From Prochlorococcus sp. AG-363-N20 (GTDB lineage Bacteria > Cyanobacteriota > Cyanobacteriia > PCC-6307 > Cyanobiaceae), in NCBI GenBank assembly GCA_003280105.1, contig QCFX01000004.1, positions 40,911 to 104,910 of the forward strand: a DNA stretch of 64,000 bases. Reading direction: 5' to 3'. The translations under genes and the position numbers were made by a program. The notes under the pieces were generated by a model, which saw only the letters and a list, made by a program, of their open reading frames with translations, made no database searches and was not told the DNA's origin. Shown here piece by piece: positions 37,320 to 47,100 of this stretch. Numbering within the stretch: the first letter of the stretch is position 1; each line of letters begins with the position of its first letter.

Positions 37320-38444
37320 TTACGCAGCTGTAGAGACGGATGTGACGCTTTGTCGAGCTGCGGTAGTTAATGGTCGCATAGAATTTGAGCTCACTTCAGA
37401 CCCTTCAGTTAGTTTTTGCCTAACTAATTTTTCAATCTTTTCTTTTGCGTCAAGGTTTTGTTCAAGCCAGATAATTGTATTGTCACGACCTTGACCAATA
37501 TTGTCTCCTTCGTAGCTATACCAAGCACCTTTTCGGGTTACAACACAAGTTTCTTCCGCTAGATCTAATAAACAACCCACTGTACTGATACCTTTGCCAA
37601 AGAGAATGTCGAATTCTGCAATACGGAATGGAGGTGCGACTTTATTTTTAGCTACTTTTACTTTTGCACGAATGCCATACTCTTCTGTACCTCTTTTTAG
37701 GGTTTGGATGCGACGTATATCCAATCGGACAGAGGCATAGAACTTCAAGGCATTTCCACCTGTGGTTGTTTCGGGATTGCCGTACATAACGCCTATTTTG
37801 AGGCGTAATTGGTTCAAGAAGATGACTGTGCAGCCTGACTTCCCAATGTTGCCAGTGATTTTTCTCATGGCTTGACTCATAAGCCTTGCTTGACTCCCTA
37901 CGGCCAAATCTCCCATTTCTCCTTCAATTTCTGCTCTTGGCGTCAAGGCTGCTACCGAGTCAACAACAACAAGGTCTACAGCCGCTGACCGCACTAATTG
38001 ATCCACAATTTCTAGGGCCATTTCTCCTGTGTCCGGTTGAGACACTAAGAGGTTTTCGACATCAACACCTAAAGATGCTGCATAGACAGGGTCTAGAGCA
38101 TGTTCGGCATCGACAAACGCAGCGACTCCACCTTGGCGTTGTACTTCTGCAATTGCATGCAAAGTGAGAGTGGTTTTACCTGAACTTTCAGGCCCATATA
38201 CTTCCACGACTCTTCCTTTAGGGTAACCACCGCCTAATGCCAAGTCCAAAGTAAGAGCACCGGTAGAGATTGTTTCTACTCTCATTCTTGAGGCATCTCC
38301 AAGGCGCATAATTGAACCTTTTCCGAAATTGCGTTCTATTTGCCCAAGAACAAGACTTAATGCTTTATCTCTTTCACCAGCTTTTGCATTGTTTTTGGTT
38401 GCTTCAGAACTTGAGGAATTAGTTGGCTTCATTTCAATTGACAT
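37320..38444 (-). CDS. recA: Recombinase RecA
   Basis: Forms the ATP-dependent filament for homologous recombination and triggers LexA self-cleavage. The 374-residue product has Walker [10 protein letters not shown], Walker [11 protein letters not shown], the DNA-binding loop region [21 protein letters not shown] and a polar C-terminal tail. There is no intein. Its upstream region (38445-38568) holds an element shared with recF, a strong hairpin ACAGCAC/GTGCTGT (38527-38546), and a GTAC-N4-GTAC site resembling cyanobacterial LexA boxes. Confidence 0.98.
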   Translation of the reverse strand: MSIEMKPTNSSSSEATKNNAKAGERDKALSLVLGQIERNFGKGSIMRLGDASRMRVETISTGALTLDLALGGGYPKGRVVEVYGPESSGKTTLTLHAIAEVQRQGGVAAFVDAEHALDPVYAASLGVDVENLLVSQPDTGEMALEIVDQLVRSAAVDLVVVDSVAALTPRAEIEGEMGDLAVGSQARLMSQAMRKITGNIGKSGCTVIFLNQLRLKIGVMYGNPETTTGGNALKFYASVRLDIRRIQTLKRGTEEYGIRAKVKVAKNKVAPPFRIAEFDILFGKGISTVGCLLDLAEETCVVTRKGAWYSYEGDNIGQGRDNTIIWLEQNLDAKEKIEKLVRQKLTEGSEVSSNSMRPLTTAARQSVTSVSTAA

Positions 38445-38503
38445 TGTGAAAATTGGTTGCTTTGAAAATAGAAATTTTGATTTTCAGATTGATATGCGCT
38501 GAG

Positions 38504-38531
38504 CCATATGGTGCAGCTGTGACCCCACAGC
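38504..38531. repeat. Element shared with the recF/tRNA-Arg region, copy B
   Basis: CCATATGGTGCAGCTGT (38504-38520), six bases, then ACAGC, matching copy A at 25924-25951 in 16 of 17 bases plus the ACAGC. It lies 60 nt upstream of the recA start. ACAGC here is also the left arm of a second hairpin with GTGCTGT at 38540-38546, so two stems compete. Confidence 0.6.
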
Positions 38532-38547
38532 ACGACTCAGTGCTGTA

Positions 38548-38559
38548 GTACAGACGTAC
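38548..38559. promoter_or_regulatory. Possible LexA operator upstream of recA
   Basis: GTAC-AGAC-GTAC, flanked by A and G, is close to the cyanobacterial LexA-type box built from two GTAC/GTWC half-sites, but deviates at one position. It is about 105 nt upstream of the recA start on the opposite strand. Tentative. Confidence 0.35.
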
Positions 38560-38568
38560 GCTAACGGA

Positions 38569-39345
38569 TTAATGCCAGGTCGCCAAGGGGGTCGCCAAAG
38601 TTTCTGGTTTTAGGAGCTGAATCCCTTGAGGAAGATTGGTTTTGTCTTCTGGCTTTAGATAGCCCCAACTGGCCAAATAACAAGGTAGGAACTCAAGTCC
38701 GCTCGTATTGAGGACTTTTACAAGAGTTGCACGACGATCTTCTACAAAACCTTGAATGGATCGGTTGACTAATAACTCGAGTAGAACTTCAGGCTTGTTA
38801 CCTGATTCATGTCCATAGAGGAGACTTGGTTGGAGGTCAAATGCTTTAAGGATAGTGGCGGTAAATTCCGCACTTTTAGTAGTTAAGACACCGAGTTCGA
38901 TTCCCTCATTTTTTAGTTGCTTTAATCTCTCAATTATTCCTGGATAAGCAATATGCATTGCTAGCCAATGTTCTTTATCTCGGATTATTTCTTCCTGACG
39001 AACCATTTCTAGTGCTTGTTGCAATTCACTTGGCTTCCAATTCCATGCTTCAAGAGCTTGCTGGCGGTGCAATTGGTAATTTTTTGAGAAGGCTGTGGCT
39101 CCTTGACGAACTAAGAGGCTGTTGGGCCGACTGAGTTCAGCAGCTAAAAGAACCATTTCCCAACCTTGCTTAACCCAAGCTCGAAGGAATCGAAAATCTT
39201 CCGGTATTTGTTCTGTTAGTAATTGCGAATTTTCTCTTTTGCCTATCAGTTTGAAGCAGGCTTTGCGCGAACTGAACCAGTATTCCTGCATCCCATCAAC
39301 AATGACTCCATCAAAGTCACAAATCAGCAGGGGGCTAGAAACCAC
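38569..39345 (-). CDS. HAD-superfamily phosphatase
   Basis: A 258-residue hydrolase with the HAD nucleophile motif ICDFDGVIVDG (Asp10, Asp12), a helical cap of about 130 residues, motif II in LGVLTTKSAEF (Thr), and a late FVEDRRATL motif. The large cap and the lack of a transmembrane segment suggest a small-molecule phosphatase; the substrate is unknown. It lies upstream of recA on the same strand with a 124-nt gap that holds regulatory-looking elements. Confidence 0.8.
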   Translation of the reverse strand: MVSSPLLICDFDGVIVDGMQEYWFSSRKACFKLIGKRENSQLLTEQIPEDFRFLRAWVKQGWEMVLLAAELSRPNSLLVRQGATAFSKNYQLHRQQALEAWNWKPSELQQALEMVRQEEIIRDKEHWLAMHIAYPGIIERLKQLKNEGIELGVLTTKSAEFTATILKAFDLQPSLLYGHESGNKPEVLLELLVNRSIQGFVEDRRATLVKVLNTSGLEFLPCYLASWGYLKPEDKTNLPQGIQLLKPETLATPLATWH

Positions 39346-39361
39346 TAAAGAGAGACGAAAA

Positions 39362-39433
39362 CTGGGCCGCTAGGATTCGAACCTAGGAATGTCGGGACCA
39401 AAACCCGATGCCTTACCACTTGGCGACGGCCCA
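39362..39433 (-). tRNA. tRNA-Gln (TTG)
   Basis: On the minus strand TGGGCCG pairs with CGGCCCA. The D arm is GCCAAGTGGTAAGGC, the anticodon loop TTTTGGT has anticodon TTG, and the T arm contains GGTTCGAATCC. 72 nt including the discriminator; CCA is not encoded. Confidence 0.95.
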
Positions 39434-39528
39434 TTGATTCCAAATTCATCTTTGAAGGAAGATTTAGATGGATTCAAACCAAATGATTACATATAGCGGA
39501 CTGTGAATGTGATGTAACTCAATGCCTT

Positions 39529-40611
39529 TTAGCAGATTTTTGGGTTCGACGATTTTGAAAGCCAGGGTTGGATGAGGTTTTCGGCTTGTGAGAGAGCTTG
39601 ACTCCATCCTTCTGGCCATTCTCGAAGACTGATTTTTCTAGCTTGTGCTTCTAGCAAATACGGTTGGATTAATTTTCTTGCCATACCACCGAAGGCAATA
39701 CCATTTGGTCTTTGATCCTTCTCAAGGTGATTAATCGTTTGAGAATTAGTGCCTCCGGCGAGTTGAAGAGGTCCAGGCGGTGCTTTTGAGTGTAATTTTC
39801 GCCAGAGATTAATGGCGATTCTGCTTGTCCCTCTGCCTATATCTCCACTCATTGGGCGCCCATCTAGTTGCCACAGAGGTTTTTGTCCATGTCTTTTGAG
39901 GCAGTCATGACGTTGCCAAAGCTCTGCGGTTAGCTCATCTTCATTGGTTGCATGTCCTTCTAGTCCACAGCTAACCGCAATGCGTTTGAAAGAAACTTTT
40001 GCTTTTAAAACCTCTTCGAGAATTGATTCAAATGCTTGTCCTCTTCCTGGAGCAGTATGAATCTCTAAGGCATCTGGGCGAAGCTCTGCAATGAGAGGAC
40101 CAAAATCATGCAGTTTTAAATACCAATCTTTTTCATTGATTAATCCATGGGGACATGATGGTATACATCGGCCACACCCATAACAGAGATTATTTAATAT
40201 CCCTGTGTTTTTGACGATGGCTTGAGCTGGGCAGGTTTGTTCACATGGCCGAGGACATCCCGGAGGGCAATGCTTTGGATCAAACCAGGCTTTTCTGAAA
40301 TGAACGTCTTTTCCATCACTAATGCTTACCATTAGCCAGGGTTTGGTCCCAACTTGTGAGGTAACCCAGTCCAAACCACGTCTAGCGGCATTCACTACAG
40401 CAAGATCCGCGGCAACATCTATGCAATGCACCCCAGCTGCAGCGTAGACAGCACATAGATCGGTAATTGACGGTAGATCTTGATTACTTGCACCACAAAT
40501 TAATTTCACCCAAGTATTTTCATTTAGAGCTTTTTCGCTGGTACAAGAGTGTGATTGATTCACAAGCAAGGGCACATCTAAGCTTTTAGAAGTATTTTCA
40601 TTGGCTGCCAT
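39529..40611 (-). CDS. ldpA: LdpA, light-dependent period iron-sulfur protein
   Basis: A 360-residue redox protein that in Synechococcus elongatus senses electron-transport state and adjusts the circadian period. Two 4Fe-4S-type cysteine clusters are visible near residues 120-165: [14 protein letters not shown] and [14 protein letters not shown]. The N-terminal part is TIM-barrel-like ([15 protein letters not shown]), the C-terminal part is the LdpA-specific domain. Its start overlaps the end of ndhN by 34 nt, so the two are translationally coupled, linking clock input to NDH-1. Confidence 0.9.
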   Translation of the reverse strand: MAANENTSKSLDVPLLVNQSHSCTSEKALNENTWVKLICGASNQDLPSITDLCAVYAAAGVHCIDVAADLAVVNAARRGLDWVTSQVGTKPWLMVSISDGKDVHFRKAWFDPKHCPPGCPRPCEQTCPAQAIVKNTGILNNLCYGCGRCIPSCPHGLINEKDWYLKLHDFGPLIAELRPDALEIHTAPGRGQAFESILEEVLKAKVSFKRIAVSCGLEGHATNEDELTAELWQRHDCLKRHGQKPLWQLDGRPMSGDIGRGTSRIAINLWRKLHSKAPPGPLQLAGGTNSQTINHLEKDQRPNGIAFGGMARKLIQPYLLEAQARKISLREWPEGWSQALSQAENLIQPWLSKSSNPKIC

Positions 40612-41039
40612 TTCAGGTTGCGAGAACCTCCCATTTCTACGACTATTTTCAAGCGAGGCTCTCGTTTACATATGTCAGACACGGCTAATAATTCAGATCG
40701 CGATAAAACTTGCCCTTCAATAAGCCATAAGACAACTGGTTTCTCACCTTTTAATAGTTCAATTATCTGAGGGATTACTTGTTGTACTTCTCCAAGTGCA
40801 CCATTTCTTCCAACACTCTGATGGCCCAGATGTGGTGGCCTAATGCCATGAAGCTGCAGCAAGAAAACTTCTGGGTCACCTAGTCCTCTTGCTGATGCTA
40901 TTTGAGTGTGATATCCAGCTGCTCGGAGCCTACGAAGTAAGCGAGTTTCGGCCCCACCTTCCAATGGAACATGTATGGCTATGCAGCCTGAAACCTCTAG
41001 GTCTTTTTGAAAGCTCTTACCAGAAAGCAAAAGCGGCAT
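40578..41039 (-). CDS. ndhN: NAD(P)H-quinone oxidoreductase subunit N
   Basis: An extrinsic subunit of cyanobacterial NDH-1, which carries cyclic and respiratory electrons to plastoquinone. The 153-residue product reads [15 protein letters not shown] at the start, then [25 protein letters not shown] and [20 protein letters not shown], all typical of NdhN. TTG 41048 could add three residues; ATG 41039 is chosen. First gene of the ndhN-ldpA pair, divergent from the ribosomal protein cluster. Confidence 0.93.
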   Translation of the reverse strand: MPLLLSGKSFQKDLEVSGCIAIHVPLEGGAETRLLRRLRAAGYHTQIASARGLGDPEVFLLQLHGIRPPHLGHQSVGRNGALGEVQQVIPQIIELLKGEKPVVLWLIEGQVLSRSELLAVSDICKREPRLKIVVEMGGSRNLKWQPMKILLKA

Positions 41040-41117
41040 TGGCTGCAACTTAATTCAGTTAATTCTCTCAGGTTAGAGACAGCACGAGAAGAAGTGGGAC
41101 CGCTGTGGTGTAGTGTT

Positions 41118-41123
41118 TTATAT
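41118..41123 (+). promoter_or_regulatory. Candidate -10 box of the ribosomal protein cluster
   Basis: TTATAT within TGTTTTATATCGC is the best -10-like sequence between ndhN and rplC. It would place the transcript start near 41130 and leave a leader of about 280 nt. No clear -35 is seen, which is common for this lineage. Confidence 0.35.
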
Positions 41124-41129
41124 CGCTTA

Positions 41130-41410
41130 ACTTTTCTGTGCCCGTCCGCTAGCCGGGCCTCCAGAGAGATAGGCAGGTTCGGCGATTGCGCCGGATCTTT
41201 AGGCCAGTGCAGATGGAGATTTTCTGTTTGCCGGGAAACTAACCGTCTTTCAAGGATCGGCTAAGTCCCAGCCAGCTGATTTGTTCGCTAGCCAATCCGT
41301 CTCTTGATTGCCCTTAATTGAGGGCAGCAAGTCTTGGTTAAGAAAGCGTTCTAGTTATCAGCAATAAAAAACCTCGTTTGAGGTTAGTTCCGCTGGCGTT
41401 TTTACATCTC
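41130..41410 (+). promoter_or_regulatory. Long structured 5' leader before rplC
   Basis: This gene-free stretch is richer in G+C than its surroundings and contains several perfect hairpins: GCCCG/CGGGC (41140-41158), CGGCG-ATTG-CGCCG (41180-41193), GCCCT/AGGGC (41310-41325) and AACCTC/GAGGTT (41371-41386). GGCCT (41156) can also pair with AGGCC (41201), and CTCCA (41159) with TGGAG (41214), offering alternative folds. A leader through which a ribosomal protein controls its own operon is the likeliest role; a separate small RNA is possible. Confidence 0.5.
41365..41386 (-). terminator. Terminator-like hairpin reading leftwards
   Basis: Read on the minus strand, AACCTC-AAAC-GAGGTT is followed by TTTTATT, the form of a Rho-independent terminator. 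It would stop antisense transcription leaving rplC towards ndhN. On the plus strand the same hairpin sits 24 nt before the rplC start and lacks a U tract. Confidence 0.45.
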
Positions 41411-42067
41411 ATGTCTATAGGCATCCTCGGAAAGAAATTGGGCATGTCCCAGTTTTTCGATGACCAAGGCAGAGCTGTTCCGGTCACTTTGATCGAAGCA
41501 GGACCTTGCCGAGTCACTCAACTAAAGACTTCTGAGACTGATGGTTATTCCGCAGTTCAGCTTGGATTTGGTACTTCTCGTGAAAAATTAATTAATAAGC
41601 CTGCCAAGGGCCATCTCTCTAAATCAGGAGAAGATGTACTTCGGCATCTTCGTGAATATCGCGTTGATGAATTTGGTGAGTTAACACTTGGAGCATCAAT
41701 CACAGTAGGTAGTTTTGAAGTTGGCCAAAAAGTAGATGTGAGTGGCGATACTATGGGCCGAGGCTTTTCTGGTTATCAGAAACGCCATGGCTTTAGCCGT
41801 GGGCCTATGAGCCATGGCTCTAAAAATCATCGAGAACCTGGATCTACTGGTGCTGGAACTACCCCAGGTCGGATTTACCCAGGGAAACGCATGGCTGGTC
41901 GTTATGGAGGTAAGCAGGTCACTACTAAAGGCCTCACTATTCTTAAAGTCGATGATGCGCAAAATCTCTTGGTTGTAAAGGGTTCTGTGCCTGGCAAACC
42001 TGGGTCTTTGTTGAATATTCGTCCTACTAAGCGTGTGGGATCTACACCCGGCAAGGAGGTTAAGTAA
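41411..42067 (+). CDS. rplC: Ribosomal protein L3
   Basis: Binds 23S rRNA early in assembly; its loop reaches the peptidyl-transferase centre. 218 residues. [19 protein letters not shown] and the loop [18 protein letters not shown] are diagnostic. The frame is open back to 41378, but ATG 41411 gives the family N-terminus. It heads the S10-spc-alpha cluster; rpsJ is not upstream, as usual in cyanobacteria. rplD begins within its stop codon (TAATG). Confidence 0.97.
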   Translation: MSIGILGKKLGMSQFFDDQGRAVPVTLIEAGPCRVTQLKTSETDGYSAVQLGFGTSREKLINKPAKGHLSKSGEDVLRHLREYRVDEFGELTLGASITVGSFEVGQKVDVSGDTMGRGFSGYQKRHGFSRGPMSHGSKNHREPGSTGAGTTPGRIYPGKRMAGRYGGKQVTTKGLTILKVDDAQNLLVVKGSVPGKPGSLLNIRPTKRVGSTPGKEVK

Positions 42068-42702
42068 TGGCTAGTTGTGTTGTTTTGGATTGGCAAGGGA
42101 AAGAAGCTGGGGAAGCAACTCTTGATTTGAAGGTTGCCAAAGAGACCAGTGCCGTTGATCTGATGCATAGATCTGTGCTTCGTCAGCAAGCTCATAGCAG
42201 GCAAGGAACTGCAAGTACGCTGACGAGATCAGAGGTACGAGGAGGTGGGCGGAAACCTTATAAACAAAAGGGAACAGGCAGGGCCAGGCAGGGCTCTATT
42301 CGTACACCTTTGCGTCCAGGTGGTGGGATTATTTTTGGTCCTAAGCCTCGTAATTACAGCCTGACGATGAATCGCAAGGAGCGTCGTTTGGCATTACGCA
42401 CCGCTTTAATGGCCCGCATTACTGACATGAAGGTCGTTAAGGATTTTGGGAAGAGTTTGAAAATTCCTAAGACAAGTGAAGTAACCGCTGCACTATCGCG
42501 ATTAGGGATCTCTTCTGAGGCAAAGGTCCTCATTATTCTTTCTAATCCTTCTGAAACCATCAGGCGATCAGTTAGGAACCTCAAGAAAGTCAAGTTGATT
42601 GCTGCTGATCAACTAAATGTTTTTGATTTGCTCCATGCGAATTCATTGGTTGTAGGTCAAGAGGCTCTAGCAACTATCCAGGAGGTATATGGAAATGACT
42701 GA
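42067..42702 (+). CDS. rplD: Ribosomal protein L4
   Basis: Lines the peptide exit tunnel; in some bacteria it also represses its own operon, which is relevant to the long leader upstream. 211 residues, with the tunnel loop [18 protein letters not shown] and the core [13 protein letters not shown]. The start ATG overlaps the rplC stop; rplW starts 8 nt before its end. Confidence 0.97.
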   Translation: MASCVVLDWQGKEAGEATLDLKVAKETSAVDLMHRSVLRQQAHSRQGTASTLTRSEVRGGGRKPYKQKGTGRARQGSIRTPLRPGGGIIFGPKPRNYSLTMNRKERRLALRTALMARITDMKVVKDFGKSLKIPKTSEVTAALSRLGISSEAKVLIILSNPSETIRRSVRNLKKVKLIAADQLNVFDLLHANSLVVGQEALATIQEVYGND

Positions 42703-42997
42703 TCGTTTTCAAGGTCGATTAGCGGATGTAATACGTCGTCCGTTAATTACAGAAAAAGCCACGAGAGCTTTGGAGTTGAATCATTACACCTTTGAGGTTG
42801 ATCATCGTGCGGCTAAGCCAGAAATAAAGGCTGCGGTTGAAAAAATGTTTGATGTCAAAGTTATAGGAGTAAGCACTATGAACCCGCCGCGTAGAACTCG
42901 TCGCATAGGACGATTCGCTGGTAAACGTTCCCAGGTTAAGAAGGCTGTTGTCCGCTTGGCTGAAGGGAATTCGATTCAACTTTTCCCTGAATCTTGA
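42695..42997 (+). CDS. rplW: Ribosomal protein L23
   Basis: Sits at the tunnel exit and forms the docking site for trigger factor and SRP. 100 residues from ATG 42695 ([23 protein letters not shown]). ATG 42689 is also in frame, but an AGGAGG tract at about 42680 is better spaced for 42695. [18 protein letters not shown] is the conserved RNA-binding segment. Overlaps rplD by 8 nt. Confidence 0.95.
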   Translation: MTDRFQGRLADVIRRPLITEKATRALELNHYTFEVDHRAAKPEIKAAVEKMFDVKVIGVSTMNPPRRTRRIGRFAGKRSQVKKAVVRLAEGNSIQLFPES

Positions 42998-43010
42998 GGA
43001 GCTGAAAATT

Positions 43011-43874
43011 ATGGCAATTCGTTCTTTCCGTCCCTATACCCCTGGCACTCGCACAAGAGTAGTCACTGATTTTAGTGAGCTTACAGGTCGCAAGCCTGAA
43101 CGTTCTTTGGTAGTAGCTAAGCATCGTTGCAAGGGTCGTAATAATCGTGGTGTTATTACATGTCGTCACCGTGGTGGTGGCCATAAAAGGCTTTATCGAG
43201 TTGTTGACTTTCGACGAGATAAGCACGGCATTTCAGCCAAAGTAGCTGCCATTCATTACGACCCTCACCGCAATGCTCGACTGGCTTTGCTCTTTTATTC
43301 TGATGGTGAGAAACGTTACATACTTGCTCCTGGTGGAATAAGTATTGGCCAGCAAGTAATTTCCGGACCGGAAGTTCCCATCGAGGTAGGCAATGCAATG
43401 CCTCTATCAGCGATACCTCTTGGGTCAAGTGTGCACTGTGTTGAGTTATATGCAGGTCGGGGTGGACAAATGGTTAGAACGGCAGGGGCAAGTGCTCAGG
43501 TCATGGCTAAAGAAGGAGATTATGTTGCTTTGAAACTGCCTTCAACTGAAGTTCGTTTGGTTCGTCGAGAGTGTTATGCCACTCTTGGTGAGGTTGGCAA
43601 TTCCGAGACTCGTAATACTAGTTTGGGCAAGGCGGGGCGCAGGCGTTGGTTAGGACGAAGGCCTCAAGTTCGAGGCAGTGTAATGAACCCATGTGATCAC
43701 CCTCATGGTGGAGGAGAAGGTCGTGCACCTATAGGGCGAGCAGGGCCAGTTACTCCTTGGGGTAAGCCTACGCTTGGCTTGAAGACTCGTAAGCGGAATA
43801 AACCTAGTAACCGCTACGTTCTCCGCAAGCGTCGTCGTATTTCTAAACGGAGTCGAGGCGGAAGAGATTCCTAA
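43011..43874 (+). CDS. rplB: Ribosomal protein L2
   Basis: A core 23S-binding protein needed for subunit joining and peptidyl transfer. 287 residues. [14 protein letters not shown] opens it, and [18 protein letters not shown] carries the conserved histidines near the catalytic centre. The C-terminal tail is strongly basic ([13 protein letters not shown]). It follows rplW by 13 nt. Confidence 0.97.
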   Translation: MAIRSFRPYTPGTRTRVVTDFSELTGRKPERSLVVAKHRCKGRNNRGVITCRHRGGGHKRLYRVVDFRRDKHGISAKVAAIHYDPHRNARLALLFYSDGEKRYILAPGGISIGQQVISGPEVPIEVGNAMPLSAIPLGSSVHCVELYAGRGGQMVRTAGASAQVMAKEGDYVALKLPSTEVRLVRRECYATLGEVGNSETRNTSLGKAGRRRWLGRRPQVRGSVMNPCDHPHGGGEGRAPIGRAGPVTPWGKPTLGLKTRKRNKPSNRYVLRKRRRISKRSRGGRDS

Positions 43875-43912
43875 TTCCACTCATGTATTTCTTTCTCTCT
43901 TAATCCGCTCTC

Positions 43913-44188
43913 ATGGGACGATCACTTAAAAAAGGCCCTTTTATTGCTGACAGTCTTTTAAAAAAGGTTGAAAAGCAAAACACAGATGACGATAAATCAG
44001 TCATCAAAACTTGGTCTCGGGCTTCTACTATTTTGCCAATGATGATTGGGCATACAATTGCTGTTCACAACGGCAAAACACATATACCTGTTTTCATTAC
44101 TGAGCAAATGGTTGGCCACAAATTAGGAGAATTTGCGCCTACTCGTACCTTTAAAGGCCACATTAAAGACAAAAAAGGAGGTCGCTAG
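43913..44188 (+). CDS. rpsS: Ribosomal protein S19
   Basis: A 30S head protein that contacts the A-site region with S13. 91 residues: [10 protein letters not shown] at the start, [21 protein letters not shown] in the middle and [16 protein letters not shown] near the end, all conserved. rplV follows after 8 nt. Confidence 0.97.
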   Translation: MGRSLKKGPFIADSLLKKVEKQNTDDDKSVIKTWSRASTILPMMIGHTIAVHNGKTHIPVFITEQMVGHKLGEFAPTRTFKGHIKDKKGGR

Positions 44189-44196
44189 GAAACACT

Positions 44197-44592
44197 ATGA
44201 ATAAGTCATCTACCGATTCTTCAATCATTGCTCAGGCCCATGGACGTTATATCCGTGGATCTGTTTCGAAAGTACGTCGTGTTCTTGACCAGATTCGAGG
44301 GCGTTCTTATCGCGACGCCCTGATCATGTTGGAGTTTATGCCCTATAGATCAACTGGTCCGATCACGAAGGTGCTTAGATCTGCTGTTGCAAATGCTGAG
44401 CACAACTTAGGCCTGGACCCTTCTTCTTTAGTAATTACTAGAGCAATTGCTGATATGGGTCCTTCTATGAAGCGCTATAGGCCCCGCGCACAAGGTCGTG
44501 CTTTCGCTATTAAGAAGCAAACCTGCCATATCAGCATTTCTGTTGCGGCCAACCCCAACCCTCCCTTGACCCCCCAAACGACTTCAAACTGA
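44197..44592 (+). CDS. rplV: Ribosomal protein L22
   Basis: Contacts all 23S domains and places a beta-hairpin in the exit tunnel, the region of macrolide-resistance changes. 131 residues with [16 protein letters not shown] and [18 protein letters not shown] (hairpin). The N-terminus has about 10 extra polar residues. rpsC starts inside its stop (TGATG). Confidence 0.96.
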   Translation: MNKSSTDSSIIAQAHGRYIRGSVSKVRRVLDQIRGRSYRDALIMLEFMPYRSTGPITKVLRSAVANAEHNLGLDPSSLVITRAIADMGPSMKRYRPRAQGRAFAIKKQTCHISISVAANPNPPLTPQTTSN

Positions 44593-45320
44593 TGGGACAC
44601 AAAATCCATCCAACTGGTTTACGCCTTGGGATTACCCAGGAGCACAGATCTCGTTGGTATGCCACTACTAAGACTTATCCAATTCTTCTTCAAGAGGATG
44701 ATCGAATTCGTCGGTTTATTAGCAAGAAATACTCAGCTGCAGGTATTAGTGATGTTTTGATCGCGCGTAAAGCTGATCAATTAGAAGTTGAGCTTAAAAC
44801 TGCTCGCCCTGGTGTAATTGTTGGGCGGCAGGGTAGTGGGATAGAAGAATTGCGCTCTGGAATACAAAAAACAATTGGGGATCGAAGTCGCCAAGTTCGA
44901 ATTAATGTTGTTGAAGTTGAAAGAGTAGATGCCGATGCTTATTTATTAGCTGAGTACATAGCCCAACAACTTGAAAAACGTGTAGCTTTCCGACGTACCA
45001 TTCGCATGGCTGTTCAGCGAGCTCAAAGGGCTGGAGTCTTAGGTTTAAAAATTCAAGTTGGAGGCCGTTTGAATGGTGCTGAAATTGCGCGAACTGAATG
45101 GACGAGAGAAGGACGTGTTCCTTTGCATACTTTGAGAGCTGAGATTGATTATGCAACCAAGGTTGCCAGCACTACATATGGAGTCTTGGGAATCAAAGTT
45201 TGGGTTTTCAAGGGAGAAGTGCTCGCAAAAGAAGATCAGCCATTACCTGTGGGCGCAAGTCCGCGGCGTCGAGGTAATCGACGACCACAACAATTTGAAG
45301 ATCGCTCAAATGAGGCTTAA
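44592..45320 (+). CDS. rpsC: Ribosomal protein S3
   Basis: Part of the mRNA entry site and its helicase activity. 242 residues: [15 protein letters not shown] opens it, then the type II KH domain with [18 protein letters not shown], and a C-terminal domain with [21 protein letters not shown] sequence. A basic C-terminal tail follows. rplP is 14 nt downstream. Confidence 0.97.
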   Translation: MGHKIHPTGLRLGITQEHRSRWYATTKTYPILLQEDDRIRRFISKKYSAAGISDVLIARKADQLEVELKTARPGVIVGRQGSGIEELRSGIQKTIGDRSRQVRINVVEVERVDADAYLLAEYIAQQLEKRVAFRRTIRMAVQRAQRAGVLGLKIQVGGRLNGAEIARTEWTREGRVPLHTLRAEIDYATKVASTTYGVLGIKVWVFKGEVLAKEDQPLPVGASPRRRGNRRPQQFEDRSNEA

Positions 45321-45334
45321 GAAGGAGTTTTATC

Positions 45335-45817
45335 ATGCTTAGTCCAAAACGCGTCAAATTTCGGAAACAGCAAAGAGGCCGCATGCGGGGTGTGGCCACT
45401 CGAGGCAACAAAATAGCTTTCGGGGAATTTGCTTTACAAGCCCAAGAATGTGGCTGGGTTACTTCCCGTCAAATTGAGGCTAGTCGAAGAGCTATGACGC
45501 GATATGTCAAGCGTGGGGGGAAAATATGGATCCGAATTTTTCCAGACAAGCCAGTCACAATGAGGCCTGCTGAAACAAGGATGGGTTCTGGTAAAGGTAA
45601 TCCAGAATTTTGGGTCGCAGTGGTTAAGCCTGGTCGAATTCTTTTTGAAATGGGAGGTGAAGAAATAACTGAAGATATTGCGAAGGAAGCGATGCGCTTA
45701 GCGCAATACAAACTTCCAGTCAAAACGAAGTTTCTCAGACTTCATGACCAGGAACAATTAAATGGTAATGCTGTTCTTGGAACTGCATCTGCGCCTAAAG
45801 CAACCTCGGAGAACTGA
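45335..45817 (+). CDS. rplP: Ribosomal protein L16
   Basis: Organises the A-site tRNA elbow region of the 50S subunit. 160 residues: [30 protein letters not shown], and [20 protein letters not shown] are conserved. The C-terminal 20 residues extend past the usual end of about 137 and look disordered ([16 protein letters not shown]). 3 nt before rpmC. Confidence 0.96.
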   Translation: MLSPKRVKFRKQQRGRMRGVATRGNKIAFGEFALQAQECGWVTSRQIEASRRAMTRYVKRGGKIWIRIFPDKPVTMRPAETRMGSGKGNPEFWVAVVKPGRILFEMGGEEITEDIAKEAMRLAQYKLPVKTKFLRLHDQEQLNGNAVLGTASAPKATSEN

Positions 45818-45820
45818 TTT

Positions 45821-46033
45821 ATGTCTAGACCTAGCACTGCTGATTTAACCAAGCTCACCGATTCGGATATCACCGAGAAAATTGATGGTATTCGTCGTGA
45901 ATTATTTGACCTTCGCTTTCAGAAAGCGACAAGTCAATTAACCAATACCCACCGTTTCAAAGAAGCCCGCATTAAGTTGGCCCAACTTTTGACGGTCCAA
46001 AATCAGCGCACTCGCGCTAATTCTTCCTCCTGA
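45821..46033 (+). CDS. rpmC: Ribosomal protein L29
   Basis: A small helical-hairpin protein next to L23 at the tunnel exit. 70 residues with [29 protein letters not shown] sequence and a following helix ([14 protein letters not shown]). Between rplP and rpsQ as expected. Confidence 0.93.
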   Translation: MSRPSTADLTKLTDSDITEKIDGIRRELFDLRFQKATSQLTNTHRFKEARIKLAQLLTVQNQRTRANSSS

Positions 46034-46050
46034 TTCAATCTTTTAGAACA

Positions 46051-46317
46051 ATGGCACTCAAGGAAAGGGTCGGCACAGTCGTTAGTGACAAGATGGATAA
46101 AACCGTTGTTGTTGCGGTAGAAAACCGCTTCCCACATCCCATCTATCAGAAGATCGTTAGCCGCACAACACGTTACAAAGCTCACGACGCAGAAAATAAC
46201 TGTCGCGTTGGTGATCGAGTTCGAATTACTGAAACCAGGCCTCTCAGTGCATCCAAGCGGTGGGCTGTTTCAGAAGTTCTTAGCCACAGTATGAAATCTC
46301 AGGAGGATTCAAAATGA
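46051..46317 (+). CDS. rpsQ: Ribosomal protein S17
   Basis: A primary 16S-binding OB-fold protein. 88 residues: [39 protein letters not shown] and [18 protein letters not shown] are the expected segments. Its last 4 nt overlap rplN (ATGA), indicating translational coupling. Confidence 0.96.
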   Translation: MALKERVGTVVSDKMDKTVVVAVENRFPHPIYQKIVSRTTRYKAHDAENNCRVGDRVRITETRPLSASKRWAVSEVLSHSMKSQEDSK

Positions 46318-46679
46318 TTCAGCAAGAGACTTTCCTTACGGTTGCAGATAATAGTGGTGCAAAGCGTATCCAATGCATTCGTGTCCTGGGATCCAATCGT
46401 CGTTATGCCCATGTTGGGGATGTAATAGTTGCAGCAGTAAAAGATGCGATGCCAAATATGGGCGTTAAGAAATCAGAAGTTGTAAGAGCTGTAGTAGTGC
46501 GCACAAAGGCGACGATGCGACGTGAAACAGGTAATTCAATCCGCTTTGATGACAATGCTGCGGTTCTTATTAATGAAGATAAGAATCCCAGAGGGACAAG
46601 AGTTTTTGGGCCAGTTGCCCGAGAACTCCGAGAGCGTAATTTCACTAAGATTGTTTCCCTTGCCCCAGAGGTGATTTAA
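46314..46679 (+). CDS. rplN: Ribosomal protein L14
   Basis: A 50S interface protein that contacts 16S helix 14. 121 residues, with the near-invariant [34 protein letters not shown] and [19 protein letters not shown]. Overlaps rpsQ by 4 nt; rplX begins 2 nt after its stop. Confidence 0.98.
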   Translation: MIQQETFLTVADNSGAKRIQCIRVLGSNRRYAHVGDVIVAAVKDAMPNMGVKKSEVVRAVVVRTKATMRRETGNSIRFDDNAAVLINEDKNPRGTRVFGPVARELRERNFTKIVSLAPEVI

Positions 46680-46681
46680 AC

Positions 46682-47038
46682 ATGAACAAATTAACTTCTA
46701 CTCCTAAAACTTCTCAACGCATAAAAATGCGCATTCGTAAGGGAGACACGGTTCAAATTATTAACGGCAAAGATAAGGGAAAAACTGGGGAAGTTCTTAA
46801 AACTTTGCCAATTGAGAATCGTGTAATTGTTGAAGGTGTAAACATGAGAACTCGTCATGTCAAACCAACTCAAGATGGCGAGAGTGGAAGGATTGTCACT
46901 GAAGAAGCATCTCTACATGCATCTAACGTGATGATTTATTCCACTGCAAAAAAAGTTGCTAGTCGCGTTGAGTTGGTTGTTGATAAAGATGGCAACAAGA
47001 AACGACGACTTAAGAAAACCGGTGAATTGATTGATTAA
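46682..47038 (+). CDS. rplX: Ribosomal protein L24
   Basis: An assembly initiator near the tunnel exit, with a KOW motif ([20 protein letters not shown]). 118 residues. The first 14 residues ([14 protein letters not shown]) precede the usual start at [11 protein letters not shown] 46727 is a possible internal start, but 46682 directly follows rplN. A 62-nt gap to rplE is the largest in this part of the cluster. Confidence 0.93.
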   Translation: MNKLTSTPKTSQRIKMRIRKGDTVQIINGKDKGKTGEVLKTLPIENRVIVEGVNMRTRHVKPTQDGESGRIVTEEASLHASNVMIYSTAKKVASRVELVVDKDGNKKRRLKKTGELID

Positions 47039-47100
47039 TCATCACTTTCTTTCCTCCTAGCCACCTTCTGACCACTTCCAGAAGAACCCTTTTTTAATCA

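Noticed and set aside
41049..41410. tmRNA, 6S or SRP RNA gene before rplC
   Set aside because: No tag-peptide frame, tRNA-like T arm or SRP motif could be found; an mRNA leader explains the hairpins better.
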